Source: CAZOBJ01 sp964577825 (GTDB taxonomy: Bacteria; Planctomycetota; SZUA-567; JAFGNG01). From it: 23,252 nucleotides of DNA. The stretch is taken from NCBI GenBank assembly GCA_964577825.1, contig CAZOBJ010000049.1:1-23252 (forward strand), in the 5' to 3' direction. Position 1 is the stretch's first letter, and the number at the start of each line of letters is the position of its first letter. The position numbers and the translations under genes were made by a program. The notes under the pieces are model-generated. The model ran no database searches. It had not been told where the DNA came from and saw only the letters and a program-made list of their open reading frames with translations. Positions 7,338 to 15,937 of this stretch are shown piece by piece.

Positions 7338-8643
7338 GGCGCAGGGCCTCCAACGGCGGACGCCAGCCGGCCCATAGCGCCAGGGGCAGGCTCGCGCCCA
7401 CGGCCAGGGCCACGGCGGCAAGGCTGCGTGCGATGACCTTCCAGGCCACGATGCGAACGGGCAGCTCTTCCACGCCGAACAGGTGCGGCGGGTACAGGGG
7501 TTGCCCGGTGAACGCCTCCCACACGGCGCTCACGTGCGGCGCCAGGGCCACGCCCCCGAGCGCCCCGGCGGCCGCACCGAAGAGCCCCATCATGAGCCCT
7601 GCCAGACTGAAGATGAGCACAAGGCCCCGACGGCTTGCACCCAGACTGCGCAGGACGCCCAGATCGCGCACGCGCGCGGCCACGAGCATGTAGACGATCG
7701 CAAAGATCGCGAAGCCGCTCGACAGGCTGATGAGCGCCATCACGACCTCCATGAGCGCGTTCTCGTGGGCCATGGCCCGGAACGCGCTCTCCCACGCGTC
7801 CTCGGCGGTGATCGTGCGAAAGCCCGTGGTGCCGGTGGCGCGTCGCGCGCTGGCGAGTACCTCTTGCGCGACCGCGTGCAGTTCGGGGCCGGCCAGCGTG
7901 GGGTCGTCGAGCCACACGGCAGCGTAGGTGACAGGCTGTTGTCCTTCCGCGACGAAGGCCTCCTGAGCCACGGGAAGGCGTACGTATGCGTAGTACTTGT
8001 CGAAGTGGGAGATTCCGCTGCGAAACCGACTCAGCAATCGGAATCGGCGCGAGACCACGCGGTCTCGACGAGGATCGTAATACCGCACGAGCAGGCGATC
8101 CTGCCTGCCCAGCTGCAGGCCGAGACTCTCCGCAAGCCGGTCCCCGAGCAAGATGCCGGGCTCATCGTCCCCAGTTTGTGTCTCCGGAGAGGTGGCGCTG
8201 GCGGGGGCCTCTTGCGCGCCTCCCGGACCAAACCAGCCGGCCTCTCCCGGGCGGATGTCGAGGAGGTACTCGGGGAGGCGCCCGTGGGCCGCCTCGGCGG
8301 CCGGGTCGATGCCGCGCAGAATCGCGGGTTGCGGCCAAGCGCGGTGGGGTGGGAACAGGACCACGTAGCGCTCTAACACCGGAGCGACCCCGATGATCGG
8401 CGAGTGGTCCTCGAGGGCCTTGCGGACCTGATCAAAGGCCTGTTCGTCGTTAGCTCCGGCTGGAAAGATGAGGGCGATCTGTTCACCCAGTCCGCGTATG
8501 CGGCGGCGATAGTCGTCCAGCATCCCGTCGAGCACGGCCATCACCACGATCTGGACGAGTACGCAAAGCGCGATGGTGAGGATAGCCACGAGATTGACCG
8601 GTCGGCGAACCGTGTATCGCCAGGCCAGGTAGGGTACGTACAT
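7330..8643 (-). CDS. FtsX-family ABC permease, LolC/LolE-like
   Basis: Membrane partner of the overlapping ATPase, likely releasing lipoproteins from the inner membrane toward the outer membrane. The 437 residues have the MacB/LolCE topology: one membrane segment near residues 17-38, a periplasmic domain of about 240 residues, then three segments near 300-325, 340-368 and 400-425. ARVRDLGVLRSLGASRRG between segments two and three is the FtsX-type coupling region. Only one permease is present, so the transporter would be a homodimer or use a distant partner. The ATG at 8643 is about 40 nt downstream of a promoter with a perfect -35, though its SD is weak. It is the first gene of the minus-strand group. 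Confidence 0.88.
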
Positions 8644-8690
8644 GAAGGGTTCCCGCGAGTCCGTGATCGGTCATGCGCTGGGGCCGCTGT

Positions 8691-8719
8691 AGGCTAGCGT
8701 CAGTGCGCTGGCGTGTCAA
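8691..8719 (-). promoter_or_regulatory. Promoter of the permease-lolD group
   Basis: Minus strand: a perfect TTGACA (8719-8714), a 17-nt spacer and TAGCCT (8696-8691), which keeps the three most conserved -10 positions. Start of transcription near 8684 gives a leader of about 40 nt before the ATG at 8643. It is back-to-back with the plus promoter at 8735-8763. Confidence 0.6.
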
Positions 8720-8734
8720 TGGCCGAGCCAACGG

Positions 8735-8763
8735 TTGCGTTGTCGGGGCGATTCCAGTATGGT
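8735..8763 (+). promoter_or_regulatory. Possible leaderless promoter of the prolyl isomerase gene
   Basis: TTGCGT (8735-8740), a 17-nt spacer and TATGGT (8758-8763). Transcription would begin about 7 nt downstream, at the A of the ATG at 8770. That agrees with the absence of an SD before that ATG. The match to consensus is moderate. Confidence 0.4.
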
Positions 8764-8769
8764 GCAGGC

Positions 8770-10311
8770 ATGCGAAAGGAATACAGAACCGTGTTGGACC
8801 TGCGCGCCCCGTCGTCCTGGCTGCGCCTGGGTCTGCTGGCTGTGATGGCCGTTGCGCTCCCTTCGACGGCGAGCTCGGCCGGCCAGTCCGAAGGCGCCGA
8901 CCTCCCGGAGGTTGTGGCTCGGTTCGACAGAGTCACGATCACGCGGGTGGATCTGCGCGAGGCCTTGCTGGACGCGTGCTTGAGGCCGCCGATGTCACGC
9001 ACATTCGGCCCCACCTTTCTGCGCGGCCTGGTGCTGGATCTGGAGGCTAACCGACTGGGCATCGACCTCGACCAGGGTACGGTTGCCGAAGCGATCCGCA
9101 GCGGCGGTCAAGGTTCGGGTGGGCGGGCCGCGTTGATGGAAGAGCTGGAGGCACGGGGCCTTACTTGGTATCGCGTCTCAGCAGCGATGCGCGACGCCAT
9201 GCTCTACGAGCGAATTGCCCGCGTGCGCTACCAGGTCCCTGAGGGCGAGGCGGTGCAGCAGGACGAAATCAATCGACTGGGCGGGGAGCTCGACGAGGAG
9301 TACGCGCCCAAGTACTACGGTCCGCGCCAGCCCGTTGCGGCGACTGTGGGCGGGGTGGACCGCACGGCCGCCGACGTGGTGCAGTTTCTGGTCGAGCGCG
9401 GCGCACCGGACTTCTTGCGAGATCAAATTGAGCGCATAGCTTCGCAGAAGCGGCTTCTGCTGACCGCCAGGCAGCAGGGACGCGCCCCCGGGCCCGAGGA
9501 CATCGAGCGAGCGCTTGCACGCATCCGGGCCCAATTGAACCGCGCAGGTCGCAACGCGCGCGGATCGGTGCCCACGCTTGAGACGGTTCTTTCCGCGCAG
9601 GGCCGGCCGCTCGAGGAGTATAAGAGGAGCCTGGATCTGCGCGCGCAGGCGGCAGCCATGCGTCTGCTGGCGCCCGAGCTCACCGACGAGGCCCTGGCCG
9701 AGTACTACGACCAGAACCGAGAGACCTTCCGGCTGGTGCGCGGCGCACACATCCTGGAGCCCTTTGTGGAAGACCGCCCCTACAACCCCGGGGAAGTGAC
9801 CGAGCAGGCGCGTGAGGCAGCGCGAGAGCGCATTACGGACACGCACATGCTGCTTCGCAGCGAGGCGGACTTTCCGAAGGTCTCGCAGCAGGCCTTTGCG
9901 GAGCTGGCCCGGAAGTACTCGGATTGTCCCATCACGGCGCAGCAGGGCGGCGACCTGGGGTTCGTGGCGCGCGACGCGTACCTGGCGCGCGAGTTGCCGC
10001 CGGAGGCCTATCGACTGGACATGATCCGCGGCCCCAGCAGCGAACGGCCGCGCAGCCCGATCCGTTCGATAGAGCCGGAGTTGACCGAGGCCCTGTTTGA
10101 CTTGCCTGAGGGCACGGTCAGCGACATCGTTTCCACCGCGTACGGCTACCACCTGGTCCGTTGCGACCGGATCCGATACCCTCGAGACTGGCGATCGGTC
10201 CGAAGCGTGCTGTACGAACGCCGTCTCGCTGAAGAGACGGCTGCCTTGACGCAATCGCTCGCGGAGAAATACCCGCTCGAGCTGATGTGGTCTCCTCCGC
10301 CGGAGCCCTAG
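8770..10311 (+). CDS. Secreted parvulin-type peptidyl-prolyl isomerase, SurA-like
   Basis: Predicted envelope folding factor of 513 residues. The N-terminus (MRKEYRTVL..., hydrophobic stretch LGLLAVMAVALP, then ASSA) looks like a signal peptide. A SurA-like chaperone region follows (residues about 45-300). The parvulin domain lies at about 320-465: AHIL near 326, ELARKYSDCP, GGDLGF near 393-398, and GYHLVRCDRI near 459. About 30 residues (YLARELPPEAYRL... to EPELTEALF) separate GGDLGF from the next conserved block, more than usual. I chose the ATG at 8770 because it gives a signal peptide; an in-frame GTG at 8713 would add non-signal residues and spans the promoter. No SD is visible. The stop interlocks with the stop of the convergent O-antigen ligase gene. 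Periplasmic or membrane-associated; substrates unknown. Confidence 0.87.
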   Translation: MRKEYRTVLDLRAPSSWLRLGLLAVMAVALPSTASSAGQSEGADLPEVVARFDRVTITRVDLREALLDACLRPPMSRTFGPTFLRGLVLDLEANRLGIDLDQGTVAEAIRSGGQGSGGRAALMEELEARGLTWYRVSAAMRDAMLYERIARVRYQVPEGEAVQQDEINRLGGELDEEYAPKYYGPRQPVAATVGGVDRTAADVVQFLVERGAPDFLRDQIERIASQKRLLLTARQQGRAPGPEDIERALARIRAQLNRAGRNARGSVPTLETVLSAQGRPLEEYKRSLDLRAQAAAMRLLAPELTDEALAEYYDQNRETFRLVRGAHILEPFVEDRPYNPGEVTEQAREAARERITDTHMLLRSEADFPKVSQQAFAELARKYSDCPITAQQGGDLGFVARDAYLARELPPEAYRLDMIRGPSSERPRSPIRSIEPELTEALFDLPEGTVSDIVSTAYGYHLVRCDRIRYPRDWRSVRSVLYERRLAEETAALTQSLAEKYPLELMWSPPPEP

Positions 10312-11864
10312 CGGACGGACGTGTCCGGCCGGTACGAGGGCGGGTGCCCGCCTGTTGCCTCTTGGCGTGTCTCTTCGCCTACCGGTCCCGCATTCAGCCC
10401 ATGGCCCGCGGCCAGGCCCATGCCTACGAGGAGCCAGAGGTACGTCTCGCCTGCCCCTTGTACGGGATGGTTGAGCATCCCGTCTGCAACGAGCAGAAGC
10501 CCGGTCACGAGCCCGAGGAAGGCCACGCGCCCGGCAGGCGGCGGCAGAGACCGGTGTAGGCGCCCCAGCCGCACGAGCGCCGCCAGCCACAAGGCGTGAA
10601 ACCCGACGAGCCCGACGATGCCGCGCTCGGCCGCGATCTCCAGCCACAGATTGTGCGCGTGATGCGCGTCGAGCTTTGACAAGAGTCGGCGTGCGCGAGG
10701 AGATGGTTGCGGCTCGCCGGGCGGGGGCAACATCGGCTGCCAGGAGCGGCGGAAATTGTCCGCGCCGTAGCCGACCCCCAGGATCGGATGCTCCTGAAAT
10801 AGCGCGACGCTGCCCTTCCAGATCTGCACACGGAACCACATGCTGGACCCGATGTAGCCAAGGGGCAGCAACGAGAGCACGACCAGGGCGCCCGCCGCCA
10901 TGAGACCGCACAAAGGCAGCAGCATGCGCCGCATCGCGCGGGATGCCACCGCCAGGCACAGCACGCTGGCGAGGATCGTCAGCGCCAAGTGGAGCCGACC
11001 CTCGGCAAGGGCCAGGTTCGCCCCGCACAGGACGAAGGTGACGGTGCTTAGCAAGTATCGCCGACGAGGCGCACGAGCCACCCCCTCCCACACCATCAGC
11101 CCTATGACCGCGAGGAGAACGGTCAGGGCAATCAAGGCCTGCGCCGCGCCGGATGTGGCGGGCAGGCCTTTGCGCAGAAGCGCGGCCGGGAGCGCGATCG
11201 CCCCGCACCGACCTGTCCACACGGCCCACCGGGGGAGCACGGTGGTGCGGATCGGTTTGCACAACAGGGGAAGCCAGGCGAGGAGGCTGCCGAAGTAGAG
11301 GAGCACTGCGAATCGGTGCGCCGTGCCCTTGGTGCCCACAAGGCGCGCCTCGCCACCGTCCAGGTACGGCAGCCGCGCACGCACCCACGCATCCGGCGGC
11401 GCCCACAGCACGATCACGAACACGGCGAATATCAGGAGCATGGCGGCCGCGGTCCAGTCCTTGCGCGTGCGCAGCAGCATGAGTGCGAGACCTCCCAGCA
11501 CGGCTGCGCGCACCGTGGCCCAGGCCGCATGCAGCGCATTCGCAAGGGTGACCGTGTGCGGAAATTGGGCGAGCGCAGGATAGAAGACACTGACGAAAAC
11601 AGTGGCCGCGAACAGCGCGAGCCCGAGGTGCAGAAGTCGATCGGCCGCAAGCCGTTCGGGCGTCGCCAGCGTCCGCCAGGCAATGAGCACAATGCCCACT
11701 CCGGCCGCGGCATCCACGAGCACGGACCGTCCGGGCAAGAGCGGCAAAATGCTCAGGCACAGGAACGCGGCCCAGGCCAGCGCCGTCCGGGCGCGGGGAA
11801 GAGCGCCTCGCTCGGACTCGTTCGCGATGTTGGTGAAAGAGCGCGAGGACGGATGAGCATCCAA
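10308..11864 (-). CDS. O-antigen ligase / polymerase family membrane protein (WaaL/Wzy type)
   Basis: Integral inner-membrane protein of about 518 residues with some 11-12 hydrophobic segments, belonging to the family that ligates or polymerises undecaprenyl-linked glycans. The signature is the large periplasmic loop before the last helices: R-x-Q-I-W, then HPILGVGYG near residue 360, then HAHNLWLEIAAERGIVGLVGF near 402-422. The frame is open to 12023, inside the preceding gene. I prefer the TTG at 11864, which has GAGGA 7 nt upstream and starts 10 nt after the CapD-like stop; an ATG at 11909 has no SD. It is the last gene of the operon. Ligase and polymerase cannot be told apart by sequence alone. 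Confidence 0.88.
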   Translation of the reverse strand: MDAHPSSRSFTNIANESERGALPRARTALAWAAFLCLSILPLLPGRSVLVDAAAGVGIVLIAWRTLATPERLAADRLLHLGLALFAATVFVSVFYPALAQFPHTVTLANALHAAWATVRAAVLGGLALMLLRTRKDWTAAAMLLIFAVFVIVLWAPPDAWVRARLPYLDGGEARLVGTKGTAHRFAVLLYFGSLLAWLPLLCKPIRTTVLPRWAVWTGRCGAIALPAALLRKGLPATSGAAQALIALTVLLAVIGLMVWEGVARAPRRRYLLSTVTFVLCGANLALAEGRLHLALTILASVLCLAVASRAMRRMLLPLCGLMAAGALVVLSLLPLGYIGSSMWFRVQIWKGSVALFQEHPILGVGYGADNFRRSWQPMLPPPGEPQPSPRARRLLSKLDAHHAHNLWLEIAAERGIVGLVGFHALWLAALVRLGRLHRSLPPPAGRVAFLGLVTGLLLVADGMLNHPVQGAGETYLWLLVGMGLAAGHGLNAGPVGEETRQEATGGHPPSYRPDTSVR

Positions 11865-11871
11865 CGCACGG

Positions 11872-11876
11872 TCCTC
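11872..11876 (-). promoter_or_regulatory. Shine-Dalgarno deciding the TTG start of the O-antigen ligase gene
   Basis: Minus-strand GAGGA, 7 nt before TTG at 11864. It overlaps the TGA stop of the CapD-like gene (11877-11875), so termination of one gene would place the ribosome on the next start. Confidence 0.5.
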
Positions 11877-13818
11877 AGGAGGGGGTCGATCGGACCGCGG
11901 GCGTCGCATCCGGTGGGCGAGACGCGTCGCCCGATTCCCACGGCCGATAGTCCGGCACATATCGCTTGAGGAACTCTCGGACCGCCTGGGCGGTTCCATC
12001 TTCCAAGGCCTTGTGCAGCTCAACGATCATCTGGTCGACGCGGTCAATTCCGGCCGAGCAGTCGGCAAGGTGAATGCGCGGGTGGGAGCTGGGCCGCTGG
12101 CGTTCCGTGGTGGTATACAGCTCCTCGGTCATCTTCTCTCCGGGACGCAGGCCGATATATACGATGGGGATGTCTTTGTCCGGGATGAGGCCCGCCAGGC
12201 TGATCATCTGCCGGGCCAGGCGGTCGACCTTCATGGGCTGGCCCATATCGAGCACGCACAGCGGCCCGTCCGCTCGCACCGCCGCCACGAGCACCAGGCC
12301 GACGGCCTCGGGGATGGTCATGAAGTACCGGGTGATGTTCGGATGCGTGATGGTCACAGGCCCGCCGCGCTCGATCTGGCGGCGCAGGATCTGCACGAGG
12401 CTGCCGCTTGATCCGAGTACGTTCCCGAAGCGCACGGTCAGAAAGCGGGTGCGGCCTGCCCGGTCCAGGTGGCGCACCACGAGCTCGGCCAGACGCTTGG
12501 TGGCGCCCATCACGCTCGACGGGCGTACCGCCTTGTCCGTGCTGATCAACACAAACCGCTCCACGCCCGCGGCCTGTGCCGCGCGGGCCGCGTACAGGGT
12601 GCCCAGCACGTTGTTCTTCAGTCCTTCCGCGGGGGCCCGTTCGACCAGGGGCACGTGCTTGTGCGCGGCAGCGTGAAACACGATCTGCGGTTGATAGCGG
12701 TCGCAGAGAATTCGCAGACGCGTTTCATCGCGGATGTTCGCGATCTCCACGCACACATCCACGTTCGGCGCCAAGTGCTTGAGTTCCAGGCTCAAGAGGT
12801 AGCTGTCGTTCTCGTTCATGTCCAGGATGACGAGGCGCGTTGCACCTTGCTGTACGACTTGGCGGCAGATTTCGCTCCCAATGGAGCCCGCAGCTCCGGT
12901 GACCAAGATGGTGCGATCCACGAAGAACTCGGCCATCCGGCTGTGGTCGAAGGTCACGGGAGTGCGGTCTAGCAAGTCCTCGAGCTGCAAGTCCTTGAGC
13001 GTGATGCCGAGCGCGTCGCCCCGTGCCATCATGTCCGCGATGCGAGGCACGGCTTTGAAGCGCACATGATGGTCCGAACAGACCTCCACGACCGTGCGCA
13101 ATTGCGCCGCAGGGATGTCCGGAATGGCCACGAGCAGCTTGTCGATGCGGTGGCGCGGTATCAGCCGCGGCAGCTCGGTCGCGGGCCCGAACACGCGGTG
13201 GCCGTGGATCGAGGTGTTCCACTTGGCCGGGTTGTCGTCCACGAATCCGACCACATGGTAGGGATAGATGCGAGTGCGAAGGATGTCGCGCAGGATCAGC
13301 TCCCCGGTGTGCCCCGCGCCGTAGATGAGGGTGCGCAGCCGGGCCTCGCCGTTGGCCAGCAGCCGCGTGGAGCGGCGCGCATACCGCTGGTACAGGTACC
13401 GCGGCCCGAAACGGAGAAGCGTGAATCCGAGCAGGGTGACCAGAAACTCGATCGCATACACCGACCGCGGCGGCACTGGGATCGTGAACTCGGCCATCTG
13501 CCAGAGGCCGTGTCGGGCGAGGTAGAAGAGCAGTGTACCCGCGGCCACGGCCTTGGCGAGACCGGCCGCCTCGGGCAGGCTGGCCAGGCGGAACGCCCAG
13601 GTATATTGGCGCGCCACCAGGCCGCACGCGAAGCGGATGACCAGGAGCAGGGGAAGGGTGCGCCAGAACGTTTCCGCATAATCGGCAAAGGAGAGCCTGG
13701 CATGCATGTCCAGCCGCAGCCAGTACGCGAACGCATACGCGACGGTGACGATGGCCACGTCGGCGAGGAACAAGACGACCCGACGAATCAACAGGTTACG
13801 CATCCAGGTGACAGTCAT
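11875..13818 (-). CDS. CapD/WbpM-like UDP-N-acetylhexosamine 4,6-dehydratase, membrane-anchored
   Basis: Likely converts UDP-GlcNAc to the 4-keto-6-deoxy intermediate used for QuiNAc, FucNAc or related sugars. The 647 residues have the long WbpM/CapD layout: four membrane helices in residues about 10-130, a CoA-binding-like Rossmann domain at about 150-290 (IYGAGHTGE), and a C-terminal SDR domain with GAAGSIG near 306-312. Its active-site segment is SSVMGATK, with methionine in place of the usual tyrosine of YxxxK, as is normal for this branch. HKHVPLVE and RPGEKMTEEL are also family hallmarks. The ATG at 13818 has an AGGA SD; a second ATG at 13803 has none. It follows the WecA-like gene by 86 bp, with a possible promoter in between, and it fits a pathway with the WbpV-like reductase. 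Confidence 0.94.
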   Translation of the reverse strand: MTVTWMRNLLIRRVVLFLADVAIVTVAYAFAYWLRLDMHARLSFADYAETFWRTLPLLLVIRFACGLVARQYTWAFRLASLPEAAGLAKAVAAGTLLFYLARHGLWQMAEFTIPVPPRSVYAIEFLVTLLGFTLLRFGPRYLYQRYARRSTRLLANGEARLRTLIYGAGHTGELILRDILRTRIYPYHVVGFVDDNPAKWNTSIHGHRVFGPATELPRLIPRHRIDKLLVAIPDIPAAQLRTVVEVCSDHHVRFKAVPRIADMMARGDALGITLKDLQLEDLLDRTPVTFDHSRMAEFFVDRTILVTGAAGSIGSEICRQVVQQGATRLVILDMNENDSYLLSLELKHLAPNVDVCVEIANIRDETRLRILCDRYQPQIVFHAAAHKHVPLVERAPAEGLKNNVLGTLYAARAAQAAGVERFVLISTDKAVRPSSVMGATKRLAELVVRHLDRAGRTRFLTVRFGNVLGSSGSLVQILRRQIERGGPVTITHPNITRYFMTIPEAVGLVLVAAVRADGPLCVLDMGQPMKVDRLARQMISLAGLIPDKDIPIVYIGLRPGEKMTEELYTTTERQRPSSHPRIHLADCSAGIDRVDQMIVELHKALEDGTAQAVREFLKRYVPDYRPWESGDASRPPDATPAVRSTPS

Positions 13819-13879
13819 TCAGAGTCCTGTGTACGACGCGCGGCAGCGACAAGGTACTCCGAGAAGCGCGCCGGGAATA

Positions 13880-13908
13880 AGCGTAGGCAGGCGGGCTCAG
13901 CGCGTCAA
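13880..13908 (-). promoter_or_regulatory. Possible internal promoter for the CapD-like and ligase genes
   Basis: Minus strand: TTGACG (13908-13903), a 17-nt spacer and TACGCT (13885-13880). The -35 is strong, the -10 keeps only positions 1, 2 and 6. It sits in the only gap over 40 bp within the glycan operon and overlaps the stop codon of the WecA-like gene. Confidence 0.38.
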
Positions 13909-14948
13909 GGTTGTTCGCTGCCGGACCGCTGGCGTCCGGCCCCCAGCGCCATCGCGCCGGTTCCCAGCCCCGCCAATGCGGCCAGCCCCACGGCCCAGCT
14001 GGCCGCGGGCCACCGCCAGGCCAGGACCGCGAGCGGGGCGAGGACGAGCACGTTGAGCGCGCTGATGGCGACCGTGGTGCGCAGGTGGCCCCATCGGCTC
14101 GCGAGGTGTTGGTAGGCGTGCGTGCGGTGCGCGATGGCGAGCCGCTGACCCGCGAGCGCCCGCCGCAGGAGCGTGGCCGTAGCATCCGCCACAAACACGG
14201 CCAGGAGCACGAGCCACATCCATAGCGTGGCGCGAGGTGCGTTCAGGGGCCGGACGCGCATGGTGGCCAGCGCCAGCACGCCGAACACGAACCCGAGAAA
14301 CCCGCTGCCCACGTCGCCCATGAAGATGCTCGCGGGCGGGCGGTTCCACAACAGGAACCCGAGAGACGACACGCCCACGAGACAACATACGCCAGCCGCG
14401 GGGTTGTCGCCGGAGAGAGCCAACAGCCCCGCGGCCGCCAGGGACGCGAACACGGCCTCGGCCGCAGCCAGCGCGTCGATGCCATCCATGAAGTTGTACA
14501 GGTTGATGGCCCATACGAGCCCGATCAGAGCCAGCAGGTCGCCGCCGAGACCGCAGTCCAGGCCCAGGTCGCCCAGCGTCAAGGCCGGCATGCCTCCGAG
14601 CCAAAAGAGACCCCAGGCTGCGGCCAGGAAGTGCGCGACAAGCCGCCAGCGCGGGGCCAGGTCTCTGTGATCGTCCCACAGGCCCACGCCCGCCACGAGC
14701 AGACCGCCGCCCAGCAGTGCCGCGAACAGGTCCGTGCCCAACATGCCGGACCAACGCAACACGCACAGGCCGGCCAGCACGGTCGTGGCAATGGCTAGAC
14801 CCCCGCCGCGCGGCGTTGGCGCGTCGTGCGAGCTGCGCCGTCCGGGCCGGTCGACCAGCCTGTGCGAGAGGGCGTAACGGCGCATGAGTCCGGTCAGACC
14901 GGCCGAGGCGACGAACGCCACCGCCAGGAGGATCGGTAGCGTGCTCAA
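13905..14948 (-). CDS. WecA/WbpL-like undecaprenyl-phosphate sugar-1-phosphate transferase
   Basis: Starts the glycan by moving a HexNAc-1-phosphate from its UDP form to undecaprenyl phosphate at the inner membrane. The ~347-residue protein is polytopic and has the family's cytoplasmic motifs: LWDDHRDL near 90-97, NLYNFMDGID near 149-158, FMGDVGSGF near 208-216 and HRTHAYQHL near 271-279. The frame extends upstream to 15083, but I choose TTG at 14948: GGAGG lies exactly 7 nt upstream, and its TTG overlaps the TGA of the epimerase gene as TTGA. The SHDAPTPRGGG segment close to the N-terminus is also typical. WbpL-type (QuiNAc/FucNAc) is suggested by the neighbouring WbpV- and WbpM-like genes; WecA-type (GlcNAc) remains possible. 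Confidence 0.93.
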   Translation of the reverse strand: MSTLPILLAVAFVASAGLTGLMRRYALSHRLVDRPGRRSSHDAPTPRGGGLAIATTVLAGLCVLRWSGMLGTDLFAALLGGGLLVAGVGLWDDHRDLAPRWRLVAHFLAAAWGLFWLGGMPALTLGDLGLDCGLGGDLLALIGLVWAINLYNFMDGIDALAAAEAVFASLAAAGLLALSGDNPAAGVCCLVGVSSLGFLLWNRPPASIFMGDVGSGFLGFVFGVLALATMRVRPLNAPRATLWMWLVLLAVFVADATATLLRRALAGQRLAIAHRTHAYQHLASRWGHLRTTVAISALNVLVLAPLAVLAWRWPAASWAVGLAALAGLGTGAMALGAGRQRSGSEQP

Positions 14949-15937
14949 TGAGGTGCCTCCGCGACTGTCTGGCTGCCTCGATACCATTGTGCCATGCGCG
15001 CAATCTCCGCGTCCAGGGAGAGCCGGGGCTGCCATCCGAGCACGGAACGTACCTGGTGCGCATCGACCTGAAGCGATCCGCATAACCGGTCCGCAAGGCC
15101 ACGGCGGCGCACGATGCTCGCGGCCAGCCGGAGAAGGCCCTTGGGCAGAGGGAGGAGCCGCGGGTGCACCCCCAGCTCGGCCGACATGCGGGTGAACAAT
15201 GCCTGGGGGCTCATGGGCGGGTCGTCGGCCACGAGGAAGGTGCGGCTTGTGGCTCCAGGATGATCGAGGCTTACGCGGATCAGACCCACCAAGTTGCTAA
15301 GGCCCGCCAGGCTCCGCTTGCCCGGAGGCACGCACACCGGCACCGGCCGACCGCGCGCAAGCCAGCGTAGGGCGCGTAGCAGGTTCCCCTTTGCTCCGGG
15401 TCCGCACACGAGCGCCGGACGCAGGATGGTCACAGGAAGGTCGGATTGCTCGGCGAGTGTTGCCAGGGACTGCTCGGCGCGCCACTTGCTGCGCGCATAC
15501 GGGTCCGACGGCGCAGCCGGGTCGTCTTCACGCAAGGGTCGGGCCGGACTGGATTCTCCGTGCACTTTCACCGTGCTCAGGAACACAAAGCGGCTGACTC
15601 CGGCCCGCGCGGCGGCCTGAGCCAGGGCCTCGGTCGCGCCTACGTTGACACACCGGAAGATATCCTCTTCGTGCGCCGCCCTGCGTCCCGTGCGATGCAC
15701 GCGCGCAGCGAGGTGCACAACCGCGTCTGCTCCGGCCAGGGGCGCGCGCCAATCCGTGTCCGGGCCGAGGTCCCCCACAACAACGGGGGCCATTTGGCCG
15801 GTCGCGTCAGAGGGCAAATGGTCGATTCGCTCGGGTGTACGCACGGCAGCGCGCACGGTATGACCAGCCTGCGTGAGCACGGGACAGAGCGCTCGGCCAA
15901 TGAATCCGTTCGCTCCGGTTACGAGTACAGTGCTCAT
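14945..15937 (-). CDS. NAD-dependent epimerase/reductase, WbpV-like
   Basis: Extended SDR protein of 330 residues. Seen: the NAD(P)-binding GANGFIGR (8-15), DAVVHLAARVH, FLSTVKVHGE, and the catalytic PYARSK (Tyr-x3-Lys). The order next to a WbpL-like transferase and a WbpM-like dehydratase resembles loci making UDP-QuiNAc, where WbpV-type enzymes reduce the 4-keto group left by the dehydratase; a C4-epimerase role is the alternative. Its ATG at 15937 overlaps the glycosyltransferase stop by 4 bp (ATGA), and its own stop overlaps the WecA-like TTG. Coupled translation is therefore likely, which fits the weak SD. SDR family is certain; reductase specificity is inferred from context. Confidence 0.88.
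   Translation of the reverse strand: MSTVLVTGANGFIGRALCPVLTQAGHTVRAAVRTPERIDHLPSDATGQMAPVVVGDLGPDTDWRAPLAGADAVVHLAARVHRTGRRAAHEEDIFRCVNVGATEALAQAAARAGVSRFVFLSTVKVHGESSPARPLREDDPAAPSDPYARSKWRAEQSLATLAEQSDLPVTILRPALVCGPGAKGNLLRALRWLARGRPVPVCVPPGKRSLAGLSNLVGLIRVSLDHPGATSRTFLVADDPPMSPQALFTRMSAELGVHPRLLPLPKGLLRLAASIVRRRGLADRLCGSLQVDAHQVRSVLGWQPRLSLDAEIARMAQWYRGSQTVAEAPH
14956..14960 (-). promoter_or_regulatory. Shine-Dalgarno deciding the TTG start of the WecA-like gene
   Basis: Minus-strand GGAGG, 7 nt before TTG at 14948, lying inside the last codons of the epimerase gene. No comparable SD precedes the in-frame ATG at 14987. Confidence 0.65.

Noticed and set aside
9178..11760. 860-codon minus-strand open frame
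   Set aside because: It covers the antisense of the isomerase gene and an off-frame of the ligase gene. The protein is Arg/Ala/His-rich with no domain and no start signal.
13897..15102. 401-codon minus-strand frame overlapping the WecA-like gene
   Set aside because: The other frame (13905-14948) carries all the WecA-family motifs; this one is a shadow with shifted reading.
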